A stretch of DNA of 33,872 nucleotides from Oculatella sp. LEGE 06141 (GTDB lineage: Bacteria > Cyanobacteriota > Cyanobacteriia > Elainellales > Elainellaceae): NCBI RefSeq assembly GCF_015207605.1, contig NZ_JADEWO010000063.1:1-33872 (forward strand), read 5' to 3'. Of the stretch, positions 1-7,430 are shown one piece after another (positions within the stretch are counted from its first letter, which is position 1; each line of letters starts with the position of its first letter). Position numbers and translations under genes: made by a program. The notes beneath the pieces are model-generated. The model did no database searches, had not been told where the DNA came from, and saw nothing but the letters and a program-made list of their open reading frames with translations.

Positions 1-32
1 ATGCTGTTGCGGCGAAGATAGTTGAGGGGTAG
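1..32 (+). CDS. Possible 3' tail of an upstream gene
   Basis: Frame 3 is open from the window edge to a TAG at 30-32 and reads AVAAKIVEG. A hairpin terminator follows 45 bases later on the same strand, which is why I think a plus-strand gene ends here. Nine residues cannot identify a family, and a chance open frame is equally possible. Confidence 0.2.
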   Translation, partial: AVAAKIVEG

Positions 33-77
33 CCCTCTGCAAAAATAGCTCGGTGCCAGGTTTGTATTACAAAACAG

Positions 78-111
78 AACAGAGCCTTCCTACACTTCAG
101 GAGGCTCTGTT
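78..111. terminator. Rho-independent terminator, probably bidirectional
   Basis: A 10-bp perfect stem (78-87 with 102-111, AACAGAGCCT against AGGCTCTGTT) closes a 14-base loop and is followed on the plus strand by TTGTTT. Read on the minus strand it is followed by TTCTGTTTTG. It therefore lies at the end of whatever plus-strand gene enters from the left and also at the end of the minus-strand DUF3082 cluster. Confidence 0.7.
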
Positions 112-159
112 TTGTTTCATGGGTAGACTAAAACTACAGGGAAGGGCTTTCAGTCACTG

Positions 160-480
160 CTAGTTGTTGGGTCCTCGTATCCCCAGAGCTGTTAGTCCTA
201 GGGCAGCAATGCCAAAAATAGCTGTTGCTAATGTGCTCATGCCCATGACCAATGTGCGTACGGCAACTGCGATATTGATAGCGGTTATATTGCTGGTGGG
301 TAAAGGCTTATCGGCGAAGGTGTGAACGATGGACTGAGTGAGCAGATACAGCACAAAGGCAATGACACCTGAAATTAGTGCCCCTGTAAAACAACGAAGC
401 CGGGTAGGAGGAACCTGCTGATTGGCATTCTGGGAGTTGGCTGAAGCAGAGGAAGAATCTGGAGGAGTCGAATTGGCCAT
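160..480 (-). CDS. DUF3082 family small membrane protein
   Basis: This 106-residue protein has a polar, Ser/Asn/Gln-rich N-terminus (residues 1-26) and then two hydrophobic segments. The first is at about 30-52 (CFTGALISG...) and the second at about 68-100 (IAVAVRTLVMG...). The pattern RCFTGALISG and the AINIAVAVRTLVMGM stretch match what I know of DUF3082, a cyanobacterial family of unknown function with two membrane spans. It is the last gene of a minus-strand cluster, starting 70 bp after the stop of ispE, and the terminator at 78-111 follows it. No Shine-Dalgarno sequence is evident before the ATG. No enzymatic residues can be pointed to, so the role is unknown beyond an integral membrane location. 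Confidence 0.75.
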   Translation of the reverse strand: MANSTPPDSSSASANSQNANQQVPPTRLRCFTGALISGVIAFVLYLLTQSIVHTFADKPLPTSNITAINIAVAVRTLVMGMSTLATAIFGIAALGLTALGIRGPNN

Positions 481-550
481 GGATTCGTCGTGAGCGGTAA
501 TGAGCCGATGATGCAGTCTTGCTTCTATCCTAGTAGAGTTAACGGCGGAG

Positions 551-1495
551 TTAGCGAATAAGCTGGATACCGTTTGCTGTGAATCTGGTTACCCAAATTC
601 CTAAATCTGGGTCGGCAAGCTGCTGCTGGAGTTGCGATCGCAACGTTTCTGCTTGTGCCCGACTATTCGCTAATGCAAAGACCGTAGAGCCAGAACCAGA
701 CATCATAACGCCGAGTGGGTTTAGCTGCTGCATTGCCTTCTTTAGCTGTGCCACCCTGGGTTGAGCAGGCAGCACAACTCGTTCTAAATCATTGTGGAGC
801 AGTTGAGCGATCTGTTCATTGTTCCGATGGCTGATTGCCGCCACCATTGAACCAGAATGCACCCGTTGGCGACGACCTAGCAAATCCTGACGGTTAGAAA
901 CGTAGGCTTCGCCAAATTGTTGTCGGTATGTTTGATAAGCCCACCCAGTTGACACTGATAGGCTCTGGTACTTCGCCAGTACAGCATACATGTCCTCAAG
1001 GCTGGGCAGTGGCGAAAGCTGTTCTCCTCGACCTGTGGCGATCGCCGTTCCACCAGCGATACAGAAAGGCACATCTGATCCTAGCTTGGCTCCTAATTCT
1101 TGAAGCTCTATTTGCGTCAGTCCTAGCTTCCACATCAAATCCAGGCCGACCAGAACAGCCGCGCCATTGCAGGAGCCGCCAGCTAATCCGGCCTCGACCG
1201 GAATTCGCTTGTGAATGGTAATGTCAATCCCCCCAAACTGGCTGAACGTATCGGGAAACTCTTCTGTCATCAACGCCGCCGCCTTGTAGGCTAAATTGCG
1301 CTCGTCGGTGGGCACCTGGGGATGATCGCAATGTACCTGAATGCGATTGGTTCCGTTCGCTCGTAAATCGATGCGGTCGGCTAAATCAATGCTTTGAAGC
1401 ACCATCGCCAACTCGTGATATCCATCGGGGCGATCGCCAATCACTTCTAGATAAAGGTTGATTTTGGCATGAGCCAGCAAAGAATAGGTGTGCAT
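551..1495 (-). CDS. ispE: 4-diphosphocytidyl-2-C-methyl-D-erythritol kinase (IspE)
   Basis: IspE phosphorylates 4-CDP-2-C-methyl-D-erythritol at the 2-hydroxyl with ATP, a cytoplasmic step of the MEP pathway that supplies isoprenoids (carotenoids, phytol, quinone tails). The 314-residue protein is full length for the GHMP kinase family. Lys11 in the N-terminal AHAKINLYLEV motif and Asp141 in GSDVPF sit where the family's catalytic pair is expected. The glycine-rich ATP loop is at 99-113 (PVEAGLAGGSCNGAA), and the C-terminal GHMP motif is MMSGSGSTVF. The loop is slightly unusual: most relatives have SSNAA or SSDAA where this one has SCNGA. The gene lies 125 bp downstream of rsmA and 70 bp upstream of the DUF3082 gene on the same strand, so the three may be cotranscribed. 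Confidence 0.95.
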   Translation of the reverse strand: MHTYSLLAHAKINLYLEVIGDRPDGYHELAMVLQSIDLADRIDLRANGTNRIQVHCDHPQVPTDERNLAYKAAALMTEEFPDTFSQFGGIDITIHKRIPVEAGLAGGSCNGAAVLVGLDLMWKLGLTQIELQELGAKLGSDVPFCIAGGTAIATGRGEQLSPLPSLEDMYAVLAKYQSLSVSTGWAYQTYRQQFGEAYVSNRQDLLGRRQRVHSGSMVAAISHRNNEQIAQLLHNDLERVVLPAQPRVAQLKKAMQQLNPLGVMMSGSGSTVFALANSRAQAETLRSQLQQQLADPDLGIWVTRFTANGIQLIR

Positions 1496-1620
1496 GATAA
1501 CTGTATCAGGGTGGAACGATAGACGCTGTGGTTAAAGAGTATGGCAGTTTGTAGCAAAACAGAACCCAGTGTGGGCAATGATTGTTCATTCTGACTCTAG
1601 AGCAGCTTTCTAGAGCAGCG

Positions 1621-2448
1621 TTATGGCTGCTGTGTTTTAGTTAGCCAATCGCTGAGCGCAACCCAATTGGCAACACCCAACTCTTCTGCCCGAGCTTGAG
1701 GATTGAGGGAGTGTTGTTCCAAAAAATCGGTGAGGCGATCGCGCTCCACAAGGCTGCTGAGATTGTTGCGTAGCATTTTGCGCCGAGTGGCAAACCCAAG
1801 TTTTACTAACGTAGCAAGCTGAGCGGGATCTAACACGGCAGGGTGAAACGGACGCGGTTGCAGCCGTACTACCGCAGAGTCTACTTTGGGAGCCGGATGA
1901 AAGGCTTTCGCAGGCACTACACAGATCCACTCGCATGTTGCCAGATATTGAACCCGCACCGATAACGCGCCATATACTTTAGAGCCAGGGGCTGCACACA
2001 GCCGCTCTGCCACTTCTTTTTGCACCAGCAGCACGATCGCATCAAATGGGTCGGGGGTTGGGCTGGCGATTGTCCCTAATAGCTTTTCCAAAATTGGGCC
2101 AGTGATGTTGTAAGGGATATTGGCTACGACTTTGTTTAACCTGGGGTTGGCCGTAATTTCACTTAAGCGCTTGGCTAAATCGAGTGACAAAATGTCGCCC
2201 TCGATCAGGACAAAACGGTCGTTCGTGCTGAACTGCTGTCGCAAAAATTTACATAAATCGCGGTCGATTTCAACTGCTACAACCGTTTGCACCAGCGGCA
2301 AAAGTTGACGCGTCAGTAATCCGGTACCTGGTCCTATTTCAAGGATGCGATCGTGCTCTGACAACGCTGCTGCCGCCACGATACGCTGCAACACTGTTTC
2401 GCTGCGTAGCCAATGCTGACCAAATTGCTTACGGGCTTTGGGGATCAT
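1621..2448 (-). CDS. rsmA: 16S rRNA (adenine1518-N6/adenine1519-N6)-dimethyltransferase RsmA
   Basis: RsmA (KsgA) adds four methyl groups from S-adenosylmethionine to two adjacent adenines in the 3'-terminal hairpin of 16S rRNA and acts as a late checkpoint in small-subunit assembly. The 275-residue protein opens with the family's KQFGQHWL signature (residues 7-14). It carries SAM motif I at 36-43 (LEIGPGTG), an acidic loop at about 60-62 (EID) and the catalytic NIPY motif at 110-113. The C-terminal helical domain ends in the usual ANWVALSDWL-type segment. It is the first gene of the minus-strand cluster with ispE and is divergent from the kinase gene at 2558, with 109 bp between the two starts. 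Nothing is missing or truncated. Confidence 0.95.
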   Translation of the reverse strand: MIPKARKQFGQHWLRSETVLQRIVAAAALSEHDRILEIGPGTGLLTRQLLPLVQTVVAVEIDRDLCKFLRQQFSTNDRFVLIEGDILSLDLAKRLSEITANPRLNKVVANIPYNITGPILEKLLGTIASPTPDPFDAIVLLVQKEVAERLCAAPGSKVYGALSVRVQYLATCEWICVVPAKAFHPAPKVDSAVVRLQPRPFHPAVLDPAQLATLVKLGFATRRKMLRNNLSSLVERDRLTDFLEQHSLNPQARAEELGVANWVALSDWLTKTQQP

Positions 2449-2557
2449 GGCCTGATTTTATCCTGTTACTCCGTACAAACACTGAATCAATAACTATACG
2501 AAACGCTCAGGCTCAAAGATTGTCTGTTCACCTGTCCTATTTGGTTCGTAGAGGCTA

Positions 2558-4360
2558 ATGAATCGCTTAGAATATCACCGTTCTGCTGCTCCCAGAACTG
2601 CGGGCCATTTGCCAGACTATTCTGGTTACGGCTTTCGAGTTGAAAGCGAATTAGGGCGAAACTTGGCTGGGGGTCGAGTCACGTACCTTGCGACTCATCT
2701 CAACACTCAAAAAAAAGTCGTCATCAAACAATTCCAGTTTGCCAAACCTGGCTCAAGCTGGGCTGATTACGATGCCCATCACCAAGAAATAGAAATATTA
2801 CGCCGACTCAATCATCCGGGTATTCCTCGGTACCTGGGTTCGATCGCGACCCAAGACGGCTTTTGCATGGTACAGGAATATAAACATGCTTTATCCTTAG
2901 CGACACCCTATAGTTTCACCCCGCAAGAAATTCAAAAAATTGCGGTTTCTGTGCTGGAAATTCTGATCTATCTCCAAAACCTGATTCCTTCGGTGATTCA
3001 TGGGGATATTAGACCAGAAAATATTCTGGTGGATGACCAGATCAATGTTTTTTTGGTTGATTTTGGGTTTGCTTATATTGGTACGGGGGAAACAGCAGAG
3101 GGCAGCGGTATTCGAGGCACTCTAGGCTTTATGCCGCCGGAGCAATTGTTTCACCGTCAGCTAACGGAAGCTTCAGATCTCTACAGCCTGGGAGTAACGC
3201 TACTCTGCTTAACCACCGGGACGCAATCTGTTAACGTCGGTAACCTGGTTGATCTCAATTACCGGGTCAAGTTCAAAAATCTGGGGTCAAAGCTCAACGT
3301 TCGTTGGGTCAACTGGCTGAGAAAAATGGTAGCTCCTAAACCGGGCGATCGCTTCCCCAACGCCGCCGCCGCTCTGGCAGCAATGCCCGGTGACCTGGTT
3401 TTGCCAGAGGTCATTCTTAGCCAAACCGAACTCAAATGTGTTGCAACGCGGCTAAACCAGCGGTTGACCCATACAATTCACATCAGCAACCCAATTCCAA
3501 ATACGCTGCTGGGAGGAGTCTGGGAGGTTGCCTCACATCCATCTGATTCGTTTTTAGCACTCAACGGCCATCCGTGGATTTCATTCAGCCCGGCAGTCTT
3601 TGATAGCAACCAGGTTGAATGCCAGATTACGGTAGACACCAGCCGTCTAATGGCTAATCGCTGTTATACCCGCAAGCTGTTGCTGCACACCAACGCCCTG
3701 GCCAAAACCTATACATTTTCGCTTCAGGTACAAACGGCTCCCGTTCCCGTTAAACTGCGTCGAATTCCCTACCAGTTGCTAGGGGCACTTTTGGCAGGAT
3801 GCGGTACTCTGACCTGGCTGATGGCCTGGATTGTCGTTGCGATCGGCGGTGCTTCTGGGGCAACCATCACAACCGGATTCGGCACCGTTATGGGCGCAGC
3901 GGTTGGGTTTGAGCTGGTCGCCTGGATTTTAGCTACTGCCGGTGTAGAAGCTGGAGCCGCTGCCAGTGTGGTGGCTGGGGTGGTAGTGGGGTTAACAGCG
4001 CTTGGGGCGATCGCCCTGGCAGCTATTCCCGGTGCAGGAACCACAACTGTTTTAATGATGGGAGCGCTGACTGGAATCATTGGTAGCCTGATAGGTGGAA
4101 TAGCGCTTGGTATTACTGCCGAAAAGCTGTCTGAACGGCACCTCAACAAAACCTTCTCGCTGTGGACAAGCCTGTTCGCGGCAGCAACCGGCATGGGCCT
4201 GGGGATTGGGGTCACCGTTGGATTTTTGCAAGGCTGGGTAATAGCGATCGTGGCATCTACCAGTCTTCCATTGGCGGCCTTCCTGCTGCACTTTCGGCTA
4301 AAACAGGCCAAATTTATGGCGAACTATCGCAAGGCTGAGAGATACCTGATTAAGTCTTAA
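2558..4360 (+). CDS. Ser/Thr protein kinase with C-terminal beta domain and membrane region
   Basis: Residues about 25-275 form a Hanks-type kinase domain. It has a glycine loop ELGRNLAGG (31-39), the ATP-binding lysine Lys57 in VVIK, a catalytic loop HGDIRPEN at 148-155 with Asp150 and Asn155, DFG at 168-170, and MPPEQ in place of APE near 192-196. The HRD arginine is glycine here, so activation-loop control probably differs from RD kinases, but the catalytic residues are present. Residues about 285-395 look like a beta-rich module (ISNPIPNTLLGGVWEV..., DTSRLMANRCYTRKLLLHTN). I know this module from other cyanobacterial kinases but cannot name it. Residues about 404-578 are Ala/Gly-rich and hydrophobic and could make several membrane spans, anchoring the kinase with its catalytic domain in the cytoplasm. 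Substrate unknown. It is divergent from rsmA. Confidence 0.88.
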   Translation: MNRLEYHRSAAPRTAGHLPDYSGYGFRVESELGRNLAGGRVTYLATHLNTQKKVVIKQFQFAKPGSSWADYDAHHQEIEILRRLNHPGIPRYLGSIATQDGFCMVQEYKHALSLATPYSFTPQEIQKIAVSVLEILIYLQNLIPSVIHGDIRPENILVDDQINVFLVDFGFAYIGTGETAEGSGIRGTLGFMPPEQLFHRQLTEASDLYSLGVTLLCLTTGTQSVNVGNLVDLNYRVKFKNLGSKLNVRWVNWLRKMVAPKPGDRFPNAAAALAAMPGDLVLPEVILSQTELKCVATRLNQRLTHTIHISNPIPNTLLGGVWEVASHPSDSFLALNGHPWISFSPAVFDSNQVECQITVDTSRLMANRCYTRKLLLHTNALAKTYTFSLQVQTAPVPVKLRRIPYQLLGALLAGCGTLTWLMAWIVVAIGGASGATITTGFGTVMGAAVGFELVAWILATAGVEAGAAASVVAGVVVGLTALGAIALAAIPGAGTTTVLMMGALTGIIGSLIGGIALGITAEKLSERHLNKTFSLWTSLFAAATGMGLGIGVTVGFLQGWVIAIVASTSLPLAAFLLHFRLKQAKFMANYRKAERYLIKS

Positions 4361-4429
4361 CGTATCGCTTTGACTGGTTTGGCTCTCAGCCTCGCTCAAC
4401 TGATTCTGAAACCCCTCAATGATAAGAGA

Positions 4430-4765
4430 CTAATGGCCTAAGCTGCCAATGCTGAGGGGTACCATCTCACCGCTGCGGGTTAACCCCAGCAGCATTGATT
4501 CATTTGGTTTAATTAAATCGCCAGTTAGCACGCACCGCTCTTCCTGTTGTGCTGTTGCGGTAACGCTGGCTCGAATATCGTCTGGGCGAAACTGAGGCTG
4601 GTAGTCGCCCGATTTTTGCTGCACATAGTTCCACAATATGTCGCGGATGAGAGCTTGATAGCCCTGGTTTCCGGCCAAGCCCTTTAACTTTTCCTTCAAA
4701 TCTCGCTCCAGGCGAATGCTCGTAACTTCCATGTCCGTGGTGGCTGTGCGATTCAGTGTGTACAT
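4430..4765 (-). CDS. Ribbon-helix-helix (CopG/Arc-like) family protein
   Basis: I place the start at the ATG at 4763-4765 because a strong Shine-Dalgarno, AAGGAGGAG, ends five bases before it. A longer in-frame ORF upstream to 4816 lacks such a site. The 111-residue product has a predicted ribbon-helix-helix fold at residues 13-50: a short strand EVTSIRLE, then helix DLKEKLKGLA, a turn, and helix YQALIRDILWNYV. This is the pattern of dimeric CopG/Arc DNA-binding proteins. The C-terminal half (CVLTGDLIKPNESML..., about 78-106) is not part of that fold and I do not recognise it. Its upstream region carries a paired 9-mer that overlaps the predicted -10 element, which would fit autoregulation. 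The gene is convergent with the kinase. DNA binding is inferred from fold only. Confidence 0.7.
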   Translation of the reverse strand: MYTLNRTATTDMEVTSIRLERDLKEKLKGLAGNQGYQALIRDILWNYVQQKSGDYQPQFRPDDIRASVTATAQQEERCVLTGDLIKPNESMLLGLTRSGEMVPLSIGSLGH

Positions 4766-4815
4766 CGAAGGCTCCTCCTTAATCGTTGAAAATGTTTTCC
4801 GAAAATAGGTAGACA

Positions 4816-4851
4816 ATTGCTGTATTACAAGTGTAGTATACTGATTGTCAG
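4816..4851. promoter_or_regulatory. Putative minus-strand promoter with paired 9-mer, upstream of the RHH gene
   Basis: Read on the minus strand, CTGACA (4851-4846) and TAATAC (4827-4822) are separated by 18 bases, a reasonable sigma70-type promoter for the gene starting at 4765. Over the same bases on the plus strand lie TGTATTACA (4821-4829) and TGTAGTATA (4832-4840), which match at 7 of 9 positions and are spaced 11 bp start to start. The same arrangement recurs at 5908-5927. Confidence 0.4.
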
Positions 4852-4883
4852 ATTCAAATTCTTACCTCTCGCAAGGTAGCGCC

Positions 4884-5174
4884 ATGAGCCAATTGCTTCT
4901 TTCCACCACTTCATTGCAGATAGCCACTCTCCTGGGTGGCGGCATCGCTGGCACAAAAGCCATTGCGTCTGCTCTGAAGTTGCCTCGTGGAAACAATTAC
5001 GGCTCAGTATGTCGAGTCGTCGGCAGCTTTGGTAGCAGCATTGTTGGGCGAGATCGGTTCATTGTGGCGGGTCAGTTCCCACAGGGATACCAGCGCATGG
5101 ATCGCGATCGCGGCTCCAAAGCCAACTTGGGCAAGGCGGGGGGTACAGATACAGAACTGCTGTACTGCTGTTAG
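4884..5174 (+). CDS. Doubtful small ORF, possibly frameshifted
   Basis: The ATG at 4884 has a fair Shine-Dalgarno (AAGGT, six bases away) and opens a 96-residue frame. Its first 32 residues look protein-like (MSQLLLSTTSLQIATLLGGG, hydrophobic and Gly-rich). From about 4980 the frame becomes less convincing, while the +1 frame beginning at the GTG at 4987 (ETITAQYVESSAALVAALLG) looks more like a helical protein and runs to 5307. The two together could be one gene broken by a frameshift, or neither may be translated. No family is recognised. The hairpin at 5204-5233 follows. This is the only candidate gene in the 564 bases between the RHH gene and the alr0857-family gene. Confidence 0.25.
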   Translation: MSQLLLSTTSLQIATLLGGGIAGTKAIASALKLPRGNNYGSVCRVVGSFGSSIVGRDRFIVAGQFPQGYQRMDRDRGSKANLGKAGGTDTELLYCC

Positions 5175-5203
5175 GTTAAAAGAACTTTCATTAGTTTTTT
5201 CGA

Positions 5204-5233
5204 CCCCCGTTTCTGCCATACCAGAAGCGGGGG
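5204..5233 (+). terminator. Strong hairpin, possible terminator
   Basis: CCCCCGTTTCTG pairs with CAGAAGCGGGGG around a six-base loop, giving a 12-bp stem with one G-T pair, followed on the plus strand by TTGTTGT. The T tract is weak, so termination efficiency is uncertain. It lies between the doubtful ORF at 4884 and the next gene. Confidence 0.5.
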
Positions 5234-5329
5234 TTGTTGTATGGCCAAAACGTCACTTCCTTCAAGCTTCTGTGCCCCAAAAGACAGTTCTGGTGAAACC
5301 ACCATAAGCCTCTGGAATACGAGAAATTT

Positions 5330-5719
5330 TTGGTCATGCTGAAATTCACCTATACCGAAACCAGTCTCTACCTGGAGCATCTGCCTCAAACCGTTGAAGA
5401 GTGGATGTCGCTGCGAGTGACGTTGTCTCTACGAGCAGGACAAAACCTCCAGATTGAACACTGTACTGCCTCGTTTTTGCTACCCGTTGCGTTCGTCAAT
5501 TTGGGTTCGTTGAACGCAGCCGTTGAACGCAGTGAATCACTTAGCATTACGGTGTGCGATGCAGACTATATCGAAGTCAGTTTGCGCGGAAGCTGGGTTA
5601 CGTCAACCTCAAACGAAGCGGAGGGTGTGTTTGTGACGATGTTGCGCGATCGCACAGAAACAACCCTATTTGAACTCTGGCAGCAAGCACAAGCCTATAT
5701 GCCATCAACCGCTAGATAG
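5330..5719 (+). CDS. alr0857 family protein
   Basis: A 129-residue soluble protein. Its features (LKFTYTETSLYLE near the start, EEWMSLRVTLSLRAGQ, ASFLLP, the acidic DADYIEVSLRG segment, and EGVFVTMLRDRTETTLFELWQQA near the end) match my recollection of a conserved cyanobacterial family annotated after Nostoc alr0857. No function is known to me. There are no membrane spans, signal peptide or catalytic motif. Two starts are possible: ATG at 5330 and ATG at 5336. The second gives the family-like MLKFTYT start. The gene stands alone, with long spacers on both sides. Confidence 0.65.
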   Translation: MVMLKFTYTETSLYLEHLPQTVEEWMSLRVTLSLRAGQNLQIEHCTASFLLPVAFVNLGSLNAAVERSESLSITVCDADYIEVSLRGSWVTSTSNEAEGVFVTMLRDRTETTLFELWQQAQAYMPSTAR

Positions 5720-6029
5720 CACGATCATACGCATTCGTTTTAGCCCCCAAACGAATCTCAGATCCTTTGTCCCATTTTGTCTGAATCAGCATCGGTTCAT
5801 TGGCGCTATTAACAACAGTTGAGCCAGTTAGAAATCCCTATTGATGTGGAGATCTTTCTGACGTTCTTAATTGTTTTGACCATGAACATTGACGTGTGTA
5901 ACTTATATGTAGTATAAATGTAGTATAGCAGATTTTAACCGAGTTCTTATCAGGAAGATTGATCTAAATCAATGTAGTTAAACAGCAGAAGTTTCGTCTA
6001 TGGCGATCGCTGCAAGGGGTAAATCAACC
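5720..6029. other. Intergenic region with one promoter
   Basis: These 310 bases contain no convincing gene. The only structured signal is the promoter with a paired 9-mer at 5889-5927. A weak in-frame start at 6000 lies near the right end. Confidence 0.5.
5889..5927 (+). promoter_or_regulatory. Putative promoter with paired TGTAGTATA motif
   Basis: TTGACG (5889-5894) and TATAAA (5913-5918) are 18 bases apart, a good sigma70-type promoter facing the small gene at 6030. Two perfect copies of TGTAGTATA (5908-5916 and 5919-5927) are spaced 11 bp, one helical turn, and overlap the -10 element. A related pair sits in front of the RHH gene at 4821-4840. Confidence 0.5.
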
Positions 6030-6221
6030 ATGACAGTACTTTATATCCGCTTAGTTAGAAAGCCGCGATCGCGCTCAGAGAAACCGTTCAGGCAGAATAC
6101 TTCTGCTGATCAAATTCATTTGCAGGCTATTCAAGCATCTGTCAAAGCGCAAGACAAAGCGATCGCAAAAAAGCACAACCTTGAAGCCAGTTATCGCCTG
6201 CAACGGCGGGAATTCTTTTAG
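6030..6221 (+). CDS. Hypothetical 63-residue basic protein
   Basis: I choose the ATG at 6030 because AAGGGG lies about nine bases upstream. An in-frame ATG at 6000 would add ten residues encoded largely by a HIP1 site. The product is small and strongly basic (VRKPRSRSEK, KAQDKAIAKKHN, RLQRREF), with no cysteine motif, signal peptide or membrane span. The middle (QIHLQAIQASVKAQDKAIAKK) would form a charged helix. I recognise no family. It is preceded by a good promoter carrying the paired 9-mer, which supports expression of something here. It could also be a decayed fragment. Confidence 0.45.
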   Translation: MTVLYIRLVRKPRSRSEKPFRQNTSADQIHLQAIQASVKAQDKAIAKKHNLEASYRLQRREFF

Positions 6222-6356
6222 CAAATGTGGTTCTCGTCTCATTTACTAACACTTAATACCACTTTGTTTACTGGCTAACATTCAAATTGCAAATCGGCTT
6301 TGTAGAGCTGAACTCTATACAACCAACTCATTCAAACGAAGCGTAGGTGCATAACA

Positions 6357-7322
6357 ATGAGGACGCTAACCATGCGCCCCTACGGGGGCGAAGCTGACCT
6401 ACAGCCCATCGTTAATTTGTTAAATGCGTGTGAGGCTGTTGATCGGCTCGATAGTTTTTATTCAACGACTGCCCTTCAGCAAGGGTTGGCCGAACCTGGA
6501 TTTGATCCAATTCATGACATGCGTTTATGGGAAGACGAAAACAATGACCTTATTGCCATTGGAAAGCTTCGAATTCCGTCCACTTCGAGCGAAACGATCG
6601 ATAGCCATTTGTGGTTTCAAGTCCACCCCAGGGCACGTCATCGAAACCTCGAAGCTGAGATCATTGCCTGGAGTGAATCAAGACTGCGAGACGTTGAGCG
6701 AGAGCGGCAACTCCCTGTTAAGCTGCGGTCGAGTACCTGTGATCACAAGCACAATCGCATCGCGTTCTTAAACAATTGTGGGTTCACCTATGAACGTTGC
6801 TTTTTAACGATGGTGCGATCGCTAACTGCCCCCATCCCGCTCCCTCAACTTCCTACCCAATTCACTGTTGTTGATGCTAGAAGCGGCTTTAGCATTGAAT
6901 CGTGGGTGGAAATGTTTAATCAAACCTTCGTCGATCACTGGGGGTTTTATCGAGCCACGGTGGATCAATGTAAACACGGCATGAGCGACCCCAATTATCA
7001 TCCTGCCCTCGATCTGGTGGCGATCGCCCCAGACGGTACTTTCTCTGCCTTCTGCTTCTGCTACATCAACAAAGAAAAGAATCAGGCAAAGGGGCAAACA
7101 GAAGGATGGATTAGCTCACTTGGAACCCGACGCGGTTTTCGCCGCATGGGGTTAGCGCGAGCCATGCTGCTATCGGGAATGCATCGTTTGCAAGCCGCAG
7201 GGATGAGCGTTGCCAAGCTGGGTGTAGACACTGAGAATCCCAATTTTGCTCAAAACCTCTATGAGTCTGTAGGCTTTACCAAAGCTAGAGCCAAACTTAC
7301 GTTTGTCAAAACTCTCTCATGA
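6357..7322 (+). CDS. GNAT family N-acetyltransferase with two GNAT domains
   Basis: The 321-residue protein has the size and layout of tandem GNAT enzymes such as mycothiol synthase. There is a degenerate N-terminal GNAT fold (about 5-150) and a C-terminal one (about 168-315). The C-terminal domain carries a recognisable acetyl-CoA motif A, RRGFRRMGLARAML (258-271), followed by the typical ENPNFAQNLYESVGF ending (293-307). The N-terminal copy keeps an AFLNNCGF segment (136-143) but no clear pyrophosphate loop, so it may be structural. AGGTG lies upstream of the ATG at 6357. Acceptor substrate unknown. Cyanobacteria are not known to make mycothiol, so I do not transfer that name. The gene is convergent with ndhJ. 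Confidence 0.85.
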   Translation: MRTLTMRPYGGEADLQPIVNLLNACEAVDRLDSFYSTTALQQGLAEPGFDPIHDMRLWEDENNDLIAIGKLRIPSTSSETIDSHLWFQVHPRARHRNLEAEIIAWSESRLRDVERERQLPVKLRSSTCDHKHNRIAFLNNCGFTYERCFLTMVRSLTAPIPLPQLPTQFTVVDARSGFSIESWVEMFNQTFVDHWGFYRATVDQCKHGMSDPNYHPALDLVAIAPDGTFSAFCFCYINKEKNQAKGQTEGWISSLGTRRGFRRMGLARAMLLSGMHRLQAAGMSVAKLGVDTENPNFAQNLYESVGFTKARAKLTFVKTLS

Positions 7323-7374
7323 CGGCTCTAATTCTGGTTAGAGGCGTTTGGAACGCAAAAAATTGAAACGCAAA

Positions 7375-7406
7375 AAAGAGGGGCGATCGTGCGATCGCCC
7401 CTCTTT
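7375..7406 (-). terminator. Rho-independent terminator of the ndhCKJ operon
   Basis: A perfect 15-bp inverted repeat (7375-7389 with 7392-7406) with a two-base centre contains a HIP1 octamer. Read on the minus strand it ends in CTCTTTTTTG, a proper T tract, 24 bases after the ndhJ stop. On the plus strand it can also serve the GNAT gene, but the tail there is shorter (CTCTTTG). Confidence 0.85.
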
Positions 7407-7430
7407 GCCAAACTGAACGAAGGAACTGCG

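Noticed and set aside
3769-4311. A 180-residue minus-strand ORF rich in Ala, Pro, Val and Thr, antisense to the kinase gene
   Set aside because: It is the complement of the Ala/Gly-rich membrane region of the kinase. The repetitive composition follows from that, and it has no family features or ribosome site.
5004-5219. A 71-residue minus-strand ORF with a hydrophobic stretch
   Set aside because: It has no ribosome site and the hydrophobic run comes from HIP1-containing sequence read backwards. The plus-strand alternatives are at least as good.
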